Source of the DNA: Dipteris shenzhenensis
Lineage: Eukaryota > Polypodiophyta > Polypodiopsida > Gleicheniales
DNA length: 64,000 nucleotides
Assembly: GCA_047967505.1 (NCBI GenBank)
Contig: CM106538.1
Direction: 5' to 3' (one strand)
Shown one piece after another: positions 23,022-35,321 of this stretch (its first letter is position 1; every line of letters begins with the position of its first letter). The notes below the pieces were generated by a model. That model did no database searches. It saw nothing but the letters and a program-made list of their open reading frames with translations, and was not told where the DNA came from. The translations under genes and the position numbers were made by a program.

Positions 23022-24541
23022 CTCCCCCTCGAGCTCAATCCCAATTCCTGCACACCAAGTACGTCTCTGAACTTGCGCAGCTTCTCTACGCCCAATGCCT
23101 TCGTGAATATGTCAGCTACCTGATCCTCTGTGCTGACATAAACTAGATCAATAAGACCTAGTAAAACCTTCTCCCGCACATAGTGATAATGCACCTCAAT
23201 GTGCTTTGTTCTAACATGATAGACTGGGTTATTTGCCAAGTGTATACTACTCATGTTGTCACAATAAATGACAACTGGCCCATCTGTAGACTGATGCATA
23301 TCATAGAGTAGCTTATGCAACCAAGCTACCTCACATGCAGCCATTGCTGCACCCCTGTACTCAGCCTCTGTGCTCGACAAGGCAACTGTAGGCTGTTTCT
23401 TGCTGCTCCAAGTGACTGCAGCACTCCCAAAAGAGAACACATATCCACTGGTAGATCGTCTATCAGAAATACTACGAGCCCAATCAGCATCAGTGTATCC
23501 ATGCAACTGTATCTGAACCCCAGTCTCATAAAATAGTCCATACTGCAATGTGGACTTCACATACCTGAGTATGCGTCTAGCCGCATCCAAATGCGGTTTC
23601 CTTGGAGCCTGCATAAACTGACTTACCAACCCAACAGCATAGCTCAAATCTGGCCTGGTAATAGTCATGTAAATCAAACTTCCTACTATGCGTCTGTACA
23701 TAGTAGGGTCTTCCAAAAGCTCACCTGCATCTGTGCTCAGCTTCACATTCTGCTCCAAAGGAACTGAAATAGGCCTACAGCCTGTCATCCCATATTTGGA
23801 CAGCATGTCCAATCCATACTGCCTCTGCAAGAGTTGTATCCCATTTGGTGATCTAATCACCTCAATGCCCAAGAAATAACGCAGCTCTCCCAAATCCTTC
23901 ATCTCAAACTTCTGCCTCAATAGCATTTTCACGTGAAGGACATCTTCATCACTATCACCTGTGATGATCAAATCATCAACATAAATGACCAGCAGCATAA
24001 TCCCTTTCTCTATTTTTCTCACATAGAGTGAGAAATCTGCCTTGGAAATCTGAAAGCCAATAGTGACAAGATACTGTCCTATCTTGTCAGACCATGCTCT
24101 AGGTGCTTGCTTCAAGCCATACAAGGCTTTCTTCAACCTGCAAACAAACTTAGGATGAGTAGCATGAACATAACCTGCTGGCTGCTCCATAAAGACCTCT
24201 TCTTGCAAATCACCATGCAAGAAGGCATTCTTTACATCCATCTGATGTAAAGACCATCCCTTTGATGCAGCCATAGCAATGGCTACTCTTACGGTTGCCA
24301 TCCTTGCAACCGGGCTGAAAGTTTCTTCATAATCAATGCCATATGTCGGTGCATACCCCTTGACAACTAATCTTGCCTTGTATCTATTCACAGAACCATC
24401 TGCATTGTGCTTGATCTTATAAACCCACTTACAGCCAATTGCATTCTTGTCTTTAGGCAAAGGCACCAATTCCCATGTAGCATTAGCATCCAAGGCATCC
24501 ATTTCTTCATCCATGCCTTTCTCCCATTTTTCATTTCCCAT
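22982..24541 (-). pseudogene. Copia reverse transcriptase and RNase H
   Basis: An intact 519-residue frame. RT motifs appear in order: WKWVYK-type start, ARLVVKGYAPTYGIDYEETF, MDVKNAFLHGDLQEEVFM, LYGLKQAPRAW, and the catalytic YVDDLIITG. RNase H follows with the DADWA, SSTEAEYRG and CDNMSSIHLANN motifs and ends with ADIFTKAL. These convert element RNA into DNA in virus-like particles. All catalytic Asp residues seem present. The frame is cut off from the integrase by a stop and a frameshift at about 24,570-24,660, so the domain is a well-preserved piece of a broken polyprotein. Confidence 0.9.
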
Positions 24542-24624
24542 GGCTTGCTCAAAAGAAGTGGGTTCTGGTTCCTATATCACTTTGACCATATAGGCATAGT
24601 GAATGGCTGTAAATCCATCATATT

Positions 24625-25866
24625 TCAGCCTATCCACAGGATACCTAACCTTGGTAGACTGCGCGAAATAGGCTCACTTCTAGGTGCTCTCAAAACATCC
24701 CTGGTCTTCCTTACTCCAGGTGTAACAACAGAAGGAATACCCAACTCATTATCAATGCTCTGTTCTGAGCCACTGGATTCACCATCCACATAAGAGTGAC
24801 CTGCATTCACATCAAACATGGGCTGATCTACCTTCTCTTTTCCTTTTCGTGATACCTGCATACCACTCTCTGCATTGCTTTGAGGAGATTCTCCTGATCT
24901 CAATCTGCCTGTCCATGGTAAAGTATGTGAACCACTACTAGAGGACACTCTAGGTCCACTAATATTTTGTGATTGCTGCTGTGAATTCTGTGCAGCATTA
25001 CCATTTTGTGCATCTACATCAATCATTACATTTACTGGTTTATACCAGCTGCTCATCTCATCAAAAACAACATCTCTGCTCACTGTGAACTTTCGTGTAG
25101 AAGGGTTATAGCATCTATACCCTTTCTGCTGTAGAGAATAACCAATAAAGATGCACTTCTCAGCTTTTGGATCCAACTTGGACCTCAACTCATCTGGCAC
25201 ATGGACATAGGCAATGCAACCAAAAATTTTCAAATGAGAAATATCTGGTTTCCTACCAGTATACATCTCCTCTGGCGTCATGCCATGTATTGCTGCAGTG
25301 GGAGTCCTGTTCATTATATAAACTGCTGTAGCAACTGCTTCAGCCCAATAACAATCTGGTAGATCTTTTTCATTTAGCATAGCCCAAGATACCTCTCCAA
25401 TATGTCTGTTTTTCCTTTCTGCAATTCCATTTTGCTGTGGGGTATGACTGCATGAATATTGCTGCTTTATACCATGCTCCTGCAAGAACCTTGCAAACTC
25501 ATTTGAGAGGTACTCTCCCCCTCCATCTGACCTTAGGCATTTTATTTGCAGGCCTGTTTCTTTTTCAACCATAGCTTTGAAAGCTTTGAAATGCCCAAAC
25601 ACTTCCCTTTTCTTTTTCATAAAATACACCCAAAGTTTTCTACTGAAGTCATCAATAAATGTGACAAAATAGTGATAGCCTCCAATAGATGTAGCTTTAG
25701 TAGTCCACACATCAGAGTGGATTAATTCCAATGGCTTTTTACTCTCTTGAACATGCCTAGGAAAAGGTTTCCTTGCCTGTTTCCCAAATTGACAGGCTTC
25801 ACAAACCTTGTGCATTTCTGCAACCTTGAATTTAGGCAATCTTGCAACAATATTTTGGGCCTGCAT
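24625..25866 (-). pseudogene. Copia integrase
   Basis: A 413-residue frame. The zinc-binding end CEACQFGKQARKPF completes the HHCC motif, whose His part (WHKRIGHVN) ends the preceding frame beyond a stop at about 25,868. The DDE core is visible: LIHSDVWTTK for the first Asp, the IKCLRSDGGGEYLSNEF region for the second and NGIAERKNRHIGE for the Glu. A Ser/Gly/Gln-rich tail leads toward RT. It would insert element DNA into the genome. A frameshift near 24,660 ends the frame early. Confidence 0.88.
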
Positions 25867-25875
25867 TGATTTAAG

Positions 25876-27334
25876 TCACTGTACATTAACATGACCAATG
25901 CGTTTATGCCAGATATCAATATCTGCAACTACACCGGTCCCATGTGCAAACATTGCTGCACTCAATTCAGGCATGTCCACATCCAGCGTAAACATCCTGC
26001 CTTTCTTCTTTCCTTTTGCTATCAAGCGACCATTATTTTTCATATCCTCAACAAAACATCCATGAGGATTGAATCTGACTTGCAAGCCCTGTTCAACCAT
26101 CTGATCAACAGAAACCAGGTTCTTGGTGATGTTCGGGACATGAAATACATCAGACAAGTATTTCTTTTTCCCATCCTGCATAGATAAAGGAATTTTGCCA
26201 ATCTGCACAATAGGATGTGCAGTATCATCACCAGTCTCCACAAATCCTGGTTTTTCCATTTTCCTTGCATCCTGCATCCATTCAGCATGACCTGTCATGT
26301 GGTTTGACGCACCTGAGTCAACATACCACACATCATTGATTTCTTCTGCACTTGTCACAGAATTTGTCATATGCTGCACCATAAACAAATGCGCATTTTT
26401 GTCATCACCCTGTCTACTAGAGGATGCATAATTGCCTTGCTGCAATTTTCCATTCATAATGTCATTTTGCTTTTTATAGCAGTCCTTAGCCATATGACCC
26501 ATTTCGCCACAATAGTAGCATTCAACATTGCTGTTTGCATTTTGGCCTCTCTGCCATCCACCACGGCCTCTTTGGCTCCCCCTGCCTCTAGAGTTACCAC
26601 GTCCTCCTACATAGGACTGGTTTTCTTGCGTTTGCTGCATATTTTGATTTCTACCACGGCCTGCAGATCGGCCTCCTTTACCTCTGCCAGCATTTGAGTA
26701 GAAGACAGTTTCTTTTGAAGTTCCTGTTGAAGAAGATGCACCCCCATTTCTCTGCTCTTCAGAAATTAGAAGAGCAATCAACTCCTCAAAATCAGGAAAT
26801 TTTTCACGGACGGCAATGGATGTCCGGAACTGTGCATAATCCTTTCCTAGACCATTCAAGGTCACAGAAACTAAATCGTCATCATCCACTGGCGACCCAA
26901 TGGAAGCAAGTGCATCTGCAATTTTCTTCACCTTCATGTGGTAGTCATTGATGCTCATATTTTCTCTCTACACATTGTGCAGCTCCTGCTTGAGTTGCAT
27001 TTTCTTGGCCTGCGTATTTGTGCTGTACATTTTAGCCAAAGTATCCCATGCCACCTTTGGCGTACTTGCATCCTCAATATGCACAATCATTGAATCTGAA
27101 ATACTGATAGACAGCCAGTACATAACTTTCCTGGCTCTCTCATGCCATCCTTTGAATGCCTGCATTTCCTGTTGATTGGGAACATTAGGAAGAACAGGTT
27201 CTTCTTCATTTCCTGTAATGAACTCCCAATAAGCCTTTTCCCATCAAGAAATTCGTCATTCTAAACTTCCATGCCTGGAAGTTGTTCTTGTCAAGCTTTT
27301 CAGTGACAATTTGTGAAAGAGAATCAGATGCCAT
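25876..27334 (-). pseudogene. Copia gag, zinc knuckle and protease
   Basis: Gag starts MASDSLSQIVTEKL at 27,334. A frameshift near 27,240 and a stop at about 26,968-26,970 interrupt it; the main open part is 25,876-26,958. It shows a capsid-type helical segment, an Arg/Gly-rich stretch, a zinc knuckle CYYCGEMGHMAKDC, the aspartic protease active site WYVDSGASNHMTG (catalytic Asp kept) and the start of the GAG-pre-integrase domain (WHKRIGHVN). It encodes the particle shell and the polyprotein-cutting enzyme of the element. Confidence 0.88.
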
Positions 27335-27750
27335 TACAGAACACTGCAAAATATTATGTCACTGCAAAAAACACAGCTTTTGCCTCACACGGGCAGATCT
27401 GCAAAGCTGACGAAAGTGGTATTTCACCACACTGTCACTTCCTAGTGACGATTTTGCATCAACAGGCAACAAGCATGAATCTGCAACTCCCAATATCTCT
27501 GCACACAGGCATAGGATGCAATTTTTGCGGCAACTTTTCACCGACTAGCCGAGCAGTGGTCGCACAGCAAAAATAGGGCCTTTTTCTGAGTGCCTGCGGA
27601 GAACTTCCGCCTCCAAAACGGGCCCCGAAATGAAATTCCATGGCCCCATGATATTGTAATCACCATGATGTAATGACAATATTCAATGATGGTTTGATTG
27701 TCTATTGCTTCCAAACTTTCAGAATCACCACCTCTACCTTGAAAATTACT

Positions 27751-27932
27751 TATAAAGGCCTTTTTTGTATTGATTTCTTTCCCTTAATCTCCCATAATGA
27801 TCCTTGTTACCCATAGATGCAATGACACAACTCTAAGAAGCTTATCTATAAATGCCTTTATTATATTGTTTTCTCTCCCTTAATCTCCCATGGTAGTCCT
27901 TGTTACCCACAGATGTAATGAAACAACTCTAA
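27751..27932. repeat. Tandem repeat, two units spaced 96 bp
   Basis: Units at 27,751-27,836 and 27,847-27,932 share CCCTTAATCTCCCAT, CCTTGTTACCCA and ACAACTCTAA with scattered differences. No gene in the stretch 27,660-28,190. Confidence 0.75.
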
Positions 27933-28194
27933 ATAATGACTAAGAATGAAATGCAAGATTGCCAAGAGATCTATTTCCCTTGACTAGTGTGCAAAGCAAT
28001 TTCCAAGGAAATTATGCCTTGCACTTTGTACTTTGAAGGTAGTTAACAACATCAGACACTCTTGAGGCCTCTGTCATCCCTGTCTTGTACTTTGTGCTTG
28101 GACCTCAAGTATGCATAGTTGTATATAGGCAATAGGTTCATGACATAAAAAATGACTCAAAAGTTTGACTCCATGATAGTCAAGGCAAGTTAAA

Positions 28195-28948
28195 AGATAG
28201 ATGGAATGGAAGCTAGACATAGTAGATGGAGCTAATTGATGGCAATGATGTAGCATTCAAGATATGCAGCTTAATCATTCAAACTTCTATACTCCAACCT
28301 TCCATTCCATATATCCAAGATAGATGTAATGGAAGGTAGAGATAGTACATGGAGCTAGTTGAGGACGATGATGTAGTGTTCAACATATGATTAAGTTTCA
28401 TATCAATAGGGAGATAATCAAGTTTCATATCAATCAATAGAGTTACAACACTAAATGATTATTATTTATGATTCTAATTATCATCAACATGAAGTGTAGT
28501 AATGCATCAAAACAATCCATCATGAACTTTGCTTCCTAAAGGTATTATTTTCATCACAACTTGCACTAATTAGGCCCTATTTTGTGACCCGAAAAATATA
28601 TTGGTCAATTAAAAAATCTCACATGACAATCATAAAAGCTTCCATATAGCTCCAATAGAGTTTGGCCCTATCTCTCTCACACCTAATTGTTATTTTTTTT
28701 AAAGCTTCTCTTCATAGCTTTTCCTATTCTCAGTTTTGTATAATGTGCATAGATTTCTTGAATGCAAGTTGAAGAAGAGGATTGTTGAGTTGTTTGGGTT
28801 CAATGTGTGGTTCAATGAGGATAACTAAAAAATTGCTACCAAACTTTCCATTCTTACAAGTAATCAATTATAGATGCAAATGCTGCAATATAGAAGCTAG
28901 ACATAGTAGATGGAGCTAGTTGATGGCGATGATGTAGTGTTCAAACTC
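28195..28948. repeat. Three dispersed copies of a ~65-bp repeat
   Basis: Segments near 28,195-28,265, 28,322-28,388 and 28,885-28,948 share AGATGGAGCTA or ACATGGAGCTA followed by TTGATGGC or TTGAGGAC and GATGATGTAG. The third copy abuts the right arm of the inverted repeat. Confidence 0.7.
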
Positions 28949-29193
28949 TATTGGAGCTATATGGAAGCTTTTATGATTGTCATGTGAGATTTTCTAATTG
29001 ACCAATATATTTTTTGGGTCACAAAATAGGGCCTAATTAGTGCAAGTTGTGATGAAAATAATACCTTTAGAAGCAAAGTTCATGATGGATTGTTTTGATG
29101 CATTACTACACTTCATGTTGATGATAATTTAAATCATAAATAATAATCATCTAGTGTTTTAACTCTCTTGATTGATATGAAACTTGATTATCT
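28412..29193. mobile_element. Inverted-repeat unit, ~252-bp arms, ~277-bp spacer
   Basis: The left arm 28,412-28,664 and right arm 28,942-29,193 are near-perfect reverse complements (roughly a dozen differences by eye). The spacer holds no gene. It could be a foldback transposon or the result of an inverted duplication. The right arm runs directly into copia coding sequence at about 29,190. Confidence 0.8.
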
Positions 29194-30565
29194 ACAAGAG
29201 TACTTCAAGAAATTTGTTGTTGCAATAACCGAGCAGCCAAGCACTTCTTTATGGCATTGCAGGTTGGGGCACATGAGCCAGAATGGAATGAAACTCTTAT
29301 GCCATTTGGGTTATGTACCGCATTTGAGTTTCTCTAATTTTGAATTTTGTGAGCACTGTCTCTATGGGAAGCAGACTAAATCAGCCCATAAAAGAAGGGG
29401 AAAGAAAGAGTTTGAAAAGCTTGATTTGGTGCATTCAGATGTATGTGGTCCCATGCCTACACGATCATTAGGCAGGGCTGAATACTATGTGACATTCATT
29501 GATGATGCAACTAGAAAAGTGTGGGCTTATGCTATAGCTCAGAAGAGTGATGTGTTCTAGGTATTTCAGAAATGGCTGGCCTTGGTTGAGAATCAGTCTG
29601 GTAGAACGCTTAAATGCCTATGGACTGACAATGGTGGAGAGTATCTCTCTCATGACTTTCAGCATTTCTGTGATACACGTGGGATTAAGAGGGAGCTCAC
29701 ATCCCCTCATACTCCAGAGCAAAATCCAGTTGCAGAAAAGATGAACCGTACCATTCAAGAAAGGTTGCAATGCATGCTTTCCAATGCAAGTTTTTCTGGT
29801 GGTTTTTGGGCTAAGGCAATGAAAATTGCAGTGCATGTGATCAATAGATCACCTAGTAAGAGTTTGGATGGTGGTATTCCTGAAGAGGCATGGAGTGGCA
29901 AGAAGCCCTCTTACTCTCACTTGCATATATTTGGGTGCGAGGCATATGCACATGTGCCAAAAGAGCTTCGAAAGAAGCTAGATCCTAAGTCTAGGAAATG
30001 CATCTTTCTGGGTTATGGTGAAAGTGGAGAGATGGGCTATCATCTCTGGGATCCAGAAGCAAAGAAGATCATACGTAGCCATGATGTGGTCTTCAATGAG
30101 AAGAAGATGCATAAGGCACCCATGAGGGATGTGGAAATGAGGAGAATCACTTTCCAGGATGTGAATCCACCTGCATATGTTGATAGACAGCAGGCTGTCC
30201 ATGCACCAAATGTGCAAGAAATGGTACCACCAAGTACTCCCAGAGGTATACAATCAAGGGTAGATGATGGATCATCTATTGGTGGAAATGATGAGCCAAA
30301 TGTGGCTGATATGCAGGTGGGACAGCAAGCTAAAATGCCCTTGAGAAGATCTTCTAGAGTGTCTAGACCACCTGATAAGTTTACTCTAGGGGTAGACTAT
30401 GTGATGCTTACTGATTGCGGGGAGCCTTCTTGCTACAGAGAGGCTATGATGCACAAGGATCAATGCAAGTGGGAGTATGCTATGCAATTAGAGATGAATT
30501 CACTTATGAAGAATAAGACTTGGGACTGGTTTCTGTGCCACATGGAAAGAAGCATTGCCATGTAA
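29168..30565 (+). pseudogene. Copia GAG-pre-integrase and integrase
   Basis: Two frames (29,168-29,560 and 29,582-30,565) are separated by a stop and a frame change at about 29,558-29,580. The first carries LWHCRLGHMSQNGMKLL and CEHCLYGKQTKSAH (HHCC zinc motif) and DLVHSDVCGPM (first catalytic Asp). The second carries CLWTDNGGEYLS (second Asp), NPVAEKMNRTIQE (catalytic Glu) and the C-terminal tract HIFGCEAYAHVPKE, DPKSRKCIFLGYGE and SHDVVFNEKK. The motif set is complete but the protein is broken. Confidence 0.88.
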
Positions 30566-30809
30566 ATGGGTCTACAAAATGAAGGTCACAGGTGATGATG
30601 TGCCTAGGGACAAGGCCCGTTTGGTTGCTAAAGGGTTCAAGCAAGAGAAGGGTGTGGACTTTGATGAGATATTCTCTCTAGTTGTGAAGATGACCACACT
30701 TAGATGCATGCTTGGACTAGTGGCAGTAGAGGATATGGAGCTTATGCAGATGGATGTCAAGACAGCTTTCTTGCATGGGGATTTGCATGAGGAAATTTAC
30801 ATGGTGTAG
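30555..30809 (+). pseudogene. Copia reverse transcriptase, N-terminal part
   Basis: [16 protein letters not shown], then [20 protein letters not shown] and [19 protein letters not shown] match the copia RT N-terminal motifs. It ends at a stop at 30,807-30,809, just before the LINE insertion. Confidence 0.88.
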
Positions 30810-30974
30810 CCAGAAGGCTTTGAAGTGTATCAGCATGCAAAACAATTTGATTAAACTGAAAATTGTTCCTGGCAATCCAAATATACCATAATGCATGTGC
30901 TCTAATGGGAGCCTAGGCTCCTGTTTTGTCTTTGAAGAGTCCCATAGAAGAATATATTTCCAATTAATGAGCTC

Positions 30975-31166
30975 TCATGTTTCAAATTGAACTATTTTCC
31001 ATACTTTTCTAGCAATGGGACAGGCAACACAGAGGTGGAAGACATCTTCCTTTGTAGAAGGGCATCTCATACATTTATCATTTCTCTTCTCAATTCTAAA
31101 TCCTCTGTTGTTAGTCCATACAGCTTTGTGTAAAAATAAACCAAAGCAAAGCAGACATTTTGTCAA
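30975..31166 (-). pseudogene. LINE zinc-binding (zf-RVT) domain
   Basis: KCMRCPSTKEDVFHLCVACPIARKVW shows the CX2C...HX4C arrangement typical of the C terminus of plant LINE ORF2 proteins, preceded by a short Trp/Lys-containing segment. It marks the 3' end of the LINE coding region. Confidence 0.8.
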
Positions 31167-31814
31167 AGATTGAACTTGACCACATGTAGCAGAATCTGAA
31201 TTTCCATGTCTCTGGAGTCATGAAGATTCGACTCTGAAAAGATTCCCTATGTCTTTGGCTAGTAGGCTAGGTATAGGGAAGAAGGAAGAACTCTCAACCC
31301 AACTGAACTATCTGATGTAGACCAAAAAAGTTTCCCCTTTCCATTGTTGCTTAACCTCCCAGAGGAGCACTCTGTTCATGATCAAAGTTTGGTTCTAGTT
31401 GTTTAATCTAAATTCCCTCTTGATTTCAATCAAGGTTTTCCACCTGAAATCAACTCTGTTCCAAATCTGACCCCAAGACTGCACTCCTTTCTTAAAGAGT
31501 TCAGCAGCCATAGCAAACTCTTCATCAGATAGGGGAGGTTTCTTAAAGATAGTAGAGGACCAAATGGAGTCTAATGCCATAAAAGCCCCTTTTCTAGAGA
31601 AAACAATTTGAGTTTTAATTCCTTCAAAGGCTATCCATAAAGATTGCCATAGTTGACTGCCTTTGGCTTTGCACGGTTTAGGGCTACACATGGTTGACAG
31701 CATGGGATAGTTCTTCCATTTGGGAGCTCTCAAAGGTCTTAAAGAGCTTACATTCCTAAGAAGGAGTTGAGCCCAGTCCTCTTGAGGATGGAGGATTTCT
31801 TTGATTATCCAAGT

Positions 31815-32481
31815 TTAGGATAATTTCAGGGAGGCCTGCTCTATATCCACAACATCTAAACCTCCTTCATGCTTGGTTTTAATGCAAAAATCCCATCTGA
31901 CTTTTGCAATCTTGCATCCCCACAGAAAATGCCTACAAATTCTAATGAACCTATCCAGAACTATTCTAGAAGGGGACCAAGAAGTGAGGGAAACAATAAC
32001 AGGTCCCATGTGGCTCTTTGTTCCACTAGGAGGTCTAGGTACCATTCTGAGGCTTCATCGGTTATGGCCATGGGGAACCAGGAGACCTTGGTTTCAATGG
32101 ATTGATCTAGACCAGCTCGGCGTGTGGCATTAAAATGCTGGAGGAATCAGGTTGTATCGCCCCTACCATTGTATTTGGGAAGTTCAAGTTTGCCCAGGGG
32201 GCACCTACCTTGATTGTTATTGTTGCGGTCAAAATTGTTGCGAGGGTTAAAGAAATAACACTCTCTTGCCATAGCAAAAGGAGATAAGGTCCAACAGTGG
32301 GCCAAAACCTTTTGTAAAATTCAATAGGCAGTCCATCCTCTCTTGGTGTTTTGCCATCTGCCATTACCTTGACAGCTTCATACAATTCATCAAACAAAAG
32401 ATACTTGTCTAAGTATTTATTGTCAAAGTTGGCCACAGTGTTGTTTCTAGCAAGTTTAAAAAGTTCTTTGGCATTACTCAC
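31815..32481 (-). pseudogene. LINE RT: start and end of domain, core missing
   Basis: 32,107-32,481 encodes the beginning of the RT domain (MADGKTPREDGLPIEFYKRFW). 31,815-32,045 encodes its far end (RHFLWGCKIAKVRWDFC, EGGLDVVDIEQASL). The palm motifs that should lie between them, including YADD, are absent, so a deletion of a few hundred codons joined the two near 32,050-32,150. Confidence 0.8.
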
Positions 32482-33123
32482 CTCAGGATCAACTTGAATA
32501 GTGGAGGAAAGTAGGCTCTAGAAGTGGAGATGAATGAGATCTATGTTTTCATCTAGAGAGGAGACAAGAGAGTTGTCAGATTTCCTAAGGAGGGGGATCT
32601 CTTCATTAGATCTTTTTCTTCTAATAAGTTTAAAGTATTCCTTAATAGGTCTCTCAGCTTTGCCAGCCCACCAATCTCTGAAGTATACTTTAGTATCATT
32701 GAGTATAATCTTCTCTTCTTTCCTGAGTTCCTTCATTTTCCCAACCAAATCTGCTTGAGCAAGTATGTCTCCCTCCTTGGCTAAGTATTCCAGAGAAACT
32801 ATCTTGTCTTATGCAATTTCCATTCTGTTGGCCCTTATTTTAGCCCTTTCCTTTCTTGCTTTTCTAAGTAGTCTTTGGGTTTGATCAACAACTGCACACC
32901 AGGAATCTCTGACTAATTTTATCTCAGAGAAGGCCATTAGCCAGATAGCTTTTATTTCCTCTTGGACACTTTTGATGTCAAAAAGTTTAGGGTCAGCCTT
33001 GAACTAGGAAGTGGACTTTTTTCCTAGTCCAAAGTCACATTTAAGGAGAAATGGTTTGTGGTTAGAGAGAAAAAGAGAGGATAGGGCTTGAGTCTAAAGG
33101 AAACTAGTAAGTCTTACTAGCTC

Positions 33124-33411
33124 TTATGAGGCATAGACCCTATCTAATCTGGACTCTCTTCTGTTAACCCCAACTTGGCTATTGGACCAAGTAAAGGAAC
33201 ATTTCATTCCCAAGTCAACAAGGCATAGTTCCTCTTTCAGATTCTTCCAAATAGAAAGTTCACTACCTCTTATTACTATTCCTTTTTCAAGCCATCTGTC
33301 ATAGGAGTTTTCAACCATATTGAAGTCCCCACCCACAAAGCATTTATTGCCTACATGAAGTAGAGAGTCCCAACTGATCTTCCTGTCCTGAACACTATTT
33401 GGGACATACAC
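33124..33411 (-). pseudogene. LINE AP-type endonuclease segment
   Basis: MYVPNSVQDRKISWDSL, CFVGGDFNMVEN (the GDFN active-site motif) and SFTWSN, then ESRLDRVYAS, are the expected order for the L1 endonuclease. Upstream endonuclease sequence continues to about 33,750 with stops. It would nick the target to prime reverse transcription. Confidence 0.82.
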
Positions 33412-34211
33412 TGAAATTATAGAAAAAGTCTAACCCTATAAGGAGCACTTGAGGGATATCCATATATGTAAAGCATCTATTTCCACACTTGAAATTCCAT
33501 GGGTGTCGTTAGAGAGTATCCCAACTGCCACTCCACCCTTTCCTTCCTCATGTTGAGTGAAGAACCAATTCCTTCTCTTATCAACACATTTGAGTCGAAT
33601 TTCAAGAGAAGCACCTGAGACTTTGACCTCTTATAATGTAAAAAAAGTGGGAGAAAGGTTGTTGGCTCTAAGCCAATAAGCTATCTCTTCCCCTCTATCA
33701 GAGTCAGTAAGGCCTCTGACATTGAGGGAGAGTGGATATTGGTTTATTTACCATTATTTCTATTCCCCTTTCTAGCCCTGGGGTTCGGGCTATTGACTTG
33801 AGAGGAAACCCCTTTACATTGGGAGAGCTTTCTCTTACCTTGCACTTGTGTAAATGCCTTTCCTTGTACTAGAAAATCCTTCTCCCCAGTATTGACAAAT
33901 TCTTAGTCTTCTTCTAGATCCTCCTTACTAAGCCTGGAAGAGGTCATCTCATCATCTCTATTAATGTCTTCTTCAAAGTCCTTTGACCATCTTGGCTCTG
34001 CCTGTGCATCTAAGTCCATGTTCTGATTTTGCTTTATTCACTCTTCAGCCTCATAGTCAGCCAAGGCATCAAAGGCATTATTCAGTAGTAGAGAATCATC
34101 CACTTTCACTTTGCCTTTGTCAAGAGAGGGCTTGGTTTTAGGAGCACCTTCATTCAGAGGAAGGGTTTTCTCGGTATTGGTGATAGGAGCCTTGGGAATC
34201 CATCTCTCAAT

Positions 34212-34745
34212 CTATTTAAAGTTATTGAGAGCAGGAGGATCCTTGGGTTTAGCTTTAGCTCTCCTTTGAGGACAATTTTTAACTGCATGGCTTGCCAGCC
34301 CACAAAGGAAGCAAGAGTTTGGTAGGTTCTTGTACAAGAGGGGCTGTTCTGTGTATAAACTGCCATTTCTGTTCACCATGACCAGAGTGCTAGGGACATC
34401 CTCTACTATGTCCATTTTAATACACACCTGAGGATTAGCTCTAGGGTTTATAAAATTTTCCTTCTCCACTCCCACTACCTCACCCAGACCACTACAAAGG
34501 GAGGCCAATTGGTTGCAGAGGGATAGAGGAAGATCTGATAGTTCTACCCACATAGGGGTAATGGTGGATCTAAGTAAATCAGGGCTGAAGTTGTGGCTCC
34601 TCCTTTTTAAGTAGAGGGGTTGGTGTCTAATAGTCCAAAGAGTATAGTTGAGGGCATTGGAGGCCACACTAGGGGTTTCAAAAAGGAAGACAAAGAAACC
34701 TTTCCTAAAAAACCTCACATTGCTCACAATAATGCCCTTTCTCAC
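34212..34745 (-). pseudogene. LINE ORF1 gag-like protein with zinc knuckle
   Basis: A 177-residue frame. It has the DUF4283-like pattern seen in plant LINE ORF1 (FFVFLFETPSVASNAL, WVELSDLPLSL) and ends with a zinc knuckle CFLCGLASHAVKNCP. This protein binds element RNA. A Lys/Glu/Asp-rich tail lies further down, and the start of ORF1 may extend to about 35,141. Confidence 0.75.
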
Positions 34746-35321
34746 CCAGTTAGTCCTAACCCAGTTTTCAACAAAGGATAAGGGGGGCCTAGGGCCAGGA
34801 AGGAAACCTATGAGTGCATGGGTGCTTATCTAGTCTATAGAATCAGAGAGAAGATCTTCATTGACAACTGTTGTAACTTACTTACCTCCTATAGTGCCTT
34901 GATTCTCACCCAGAGTCTTACTTCCTCCTGATGGGATGCTGTCGACTGGCGTCTCTGCTACTTTCTCTTCTATCTTCCTGTGATACTTCCTTGCATCCTC
35001 TTCATCATCACTTCCTTCTCCAATTCTAGATGGGAGGTTGACAGCTGTGATTGGCCCGTCCTTGGCACCTCTGTTCCGAGCTCCTCTACCATCATCAGTT
35101 CTACCTTCACCTCTATCATCTCGATCTTTTGGTCTTGTCATTGGAGTTCTCCATGCAGAGTTGTACTAGCGCTGGCTCTTCGATTTAATCCTCATCCCAT
35201 GCTGACTTTCCTCTAGAGCTGGCTAAGTGAGAAGGAGAATCCTTTCTCATGGGAAGGGAGAAAAATCCTCCTCTAAGTTTTTGCATTGTTGCCACATAAG
35301 ATACCGTGGCCCCTCCCCTTC

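Larger units (their letters stand above)
22649..27650 (-). mobile_element. Ty1/copia element, near complete, 5' LTR missing
   Basis: The minus-strand order is gag, protease, integrase, RT, RNase H, polypurine tract and 3' LTR, which is the copia order. The gag start codon is at 27,332-27,334. The 3' LTR lies at 22,649-23,021. No second LTR is seen above 27,334. A weak primer-site-like string lies near 27,645-27,655, after which unrelated sequence starts, so the 5' LTR was lost. The coding region has in-frame stops near 26,970, 25,870 and 24,570 and frameshifts near 27,240 and 24,660, so it cannot make its own polyprotein. Confidence 0.88.
30825..35321 (-). mobile_element. L1-type LINE with deleted RT core
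   Basis: Read on the minus strand, the order is an ORF1-like gag protein with zinc knuckle, AP-type endonuclease, start of RT, late RT and a C-terminal zinc-binding domain, as in plant L1 elements. The central RT including the YADD motif is missing between about 32,110 and 32,045. Stops and frameshifts are common. It sits inside copia RT with 40-bp flanking direct repeats. No clear poly(A) is seen at the 3' end. Confidence 0.85.
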
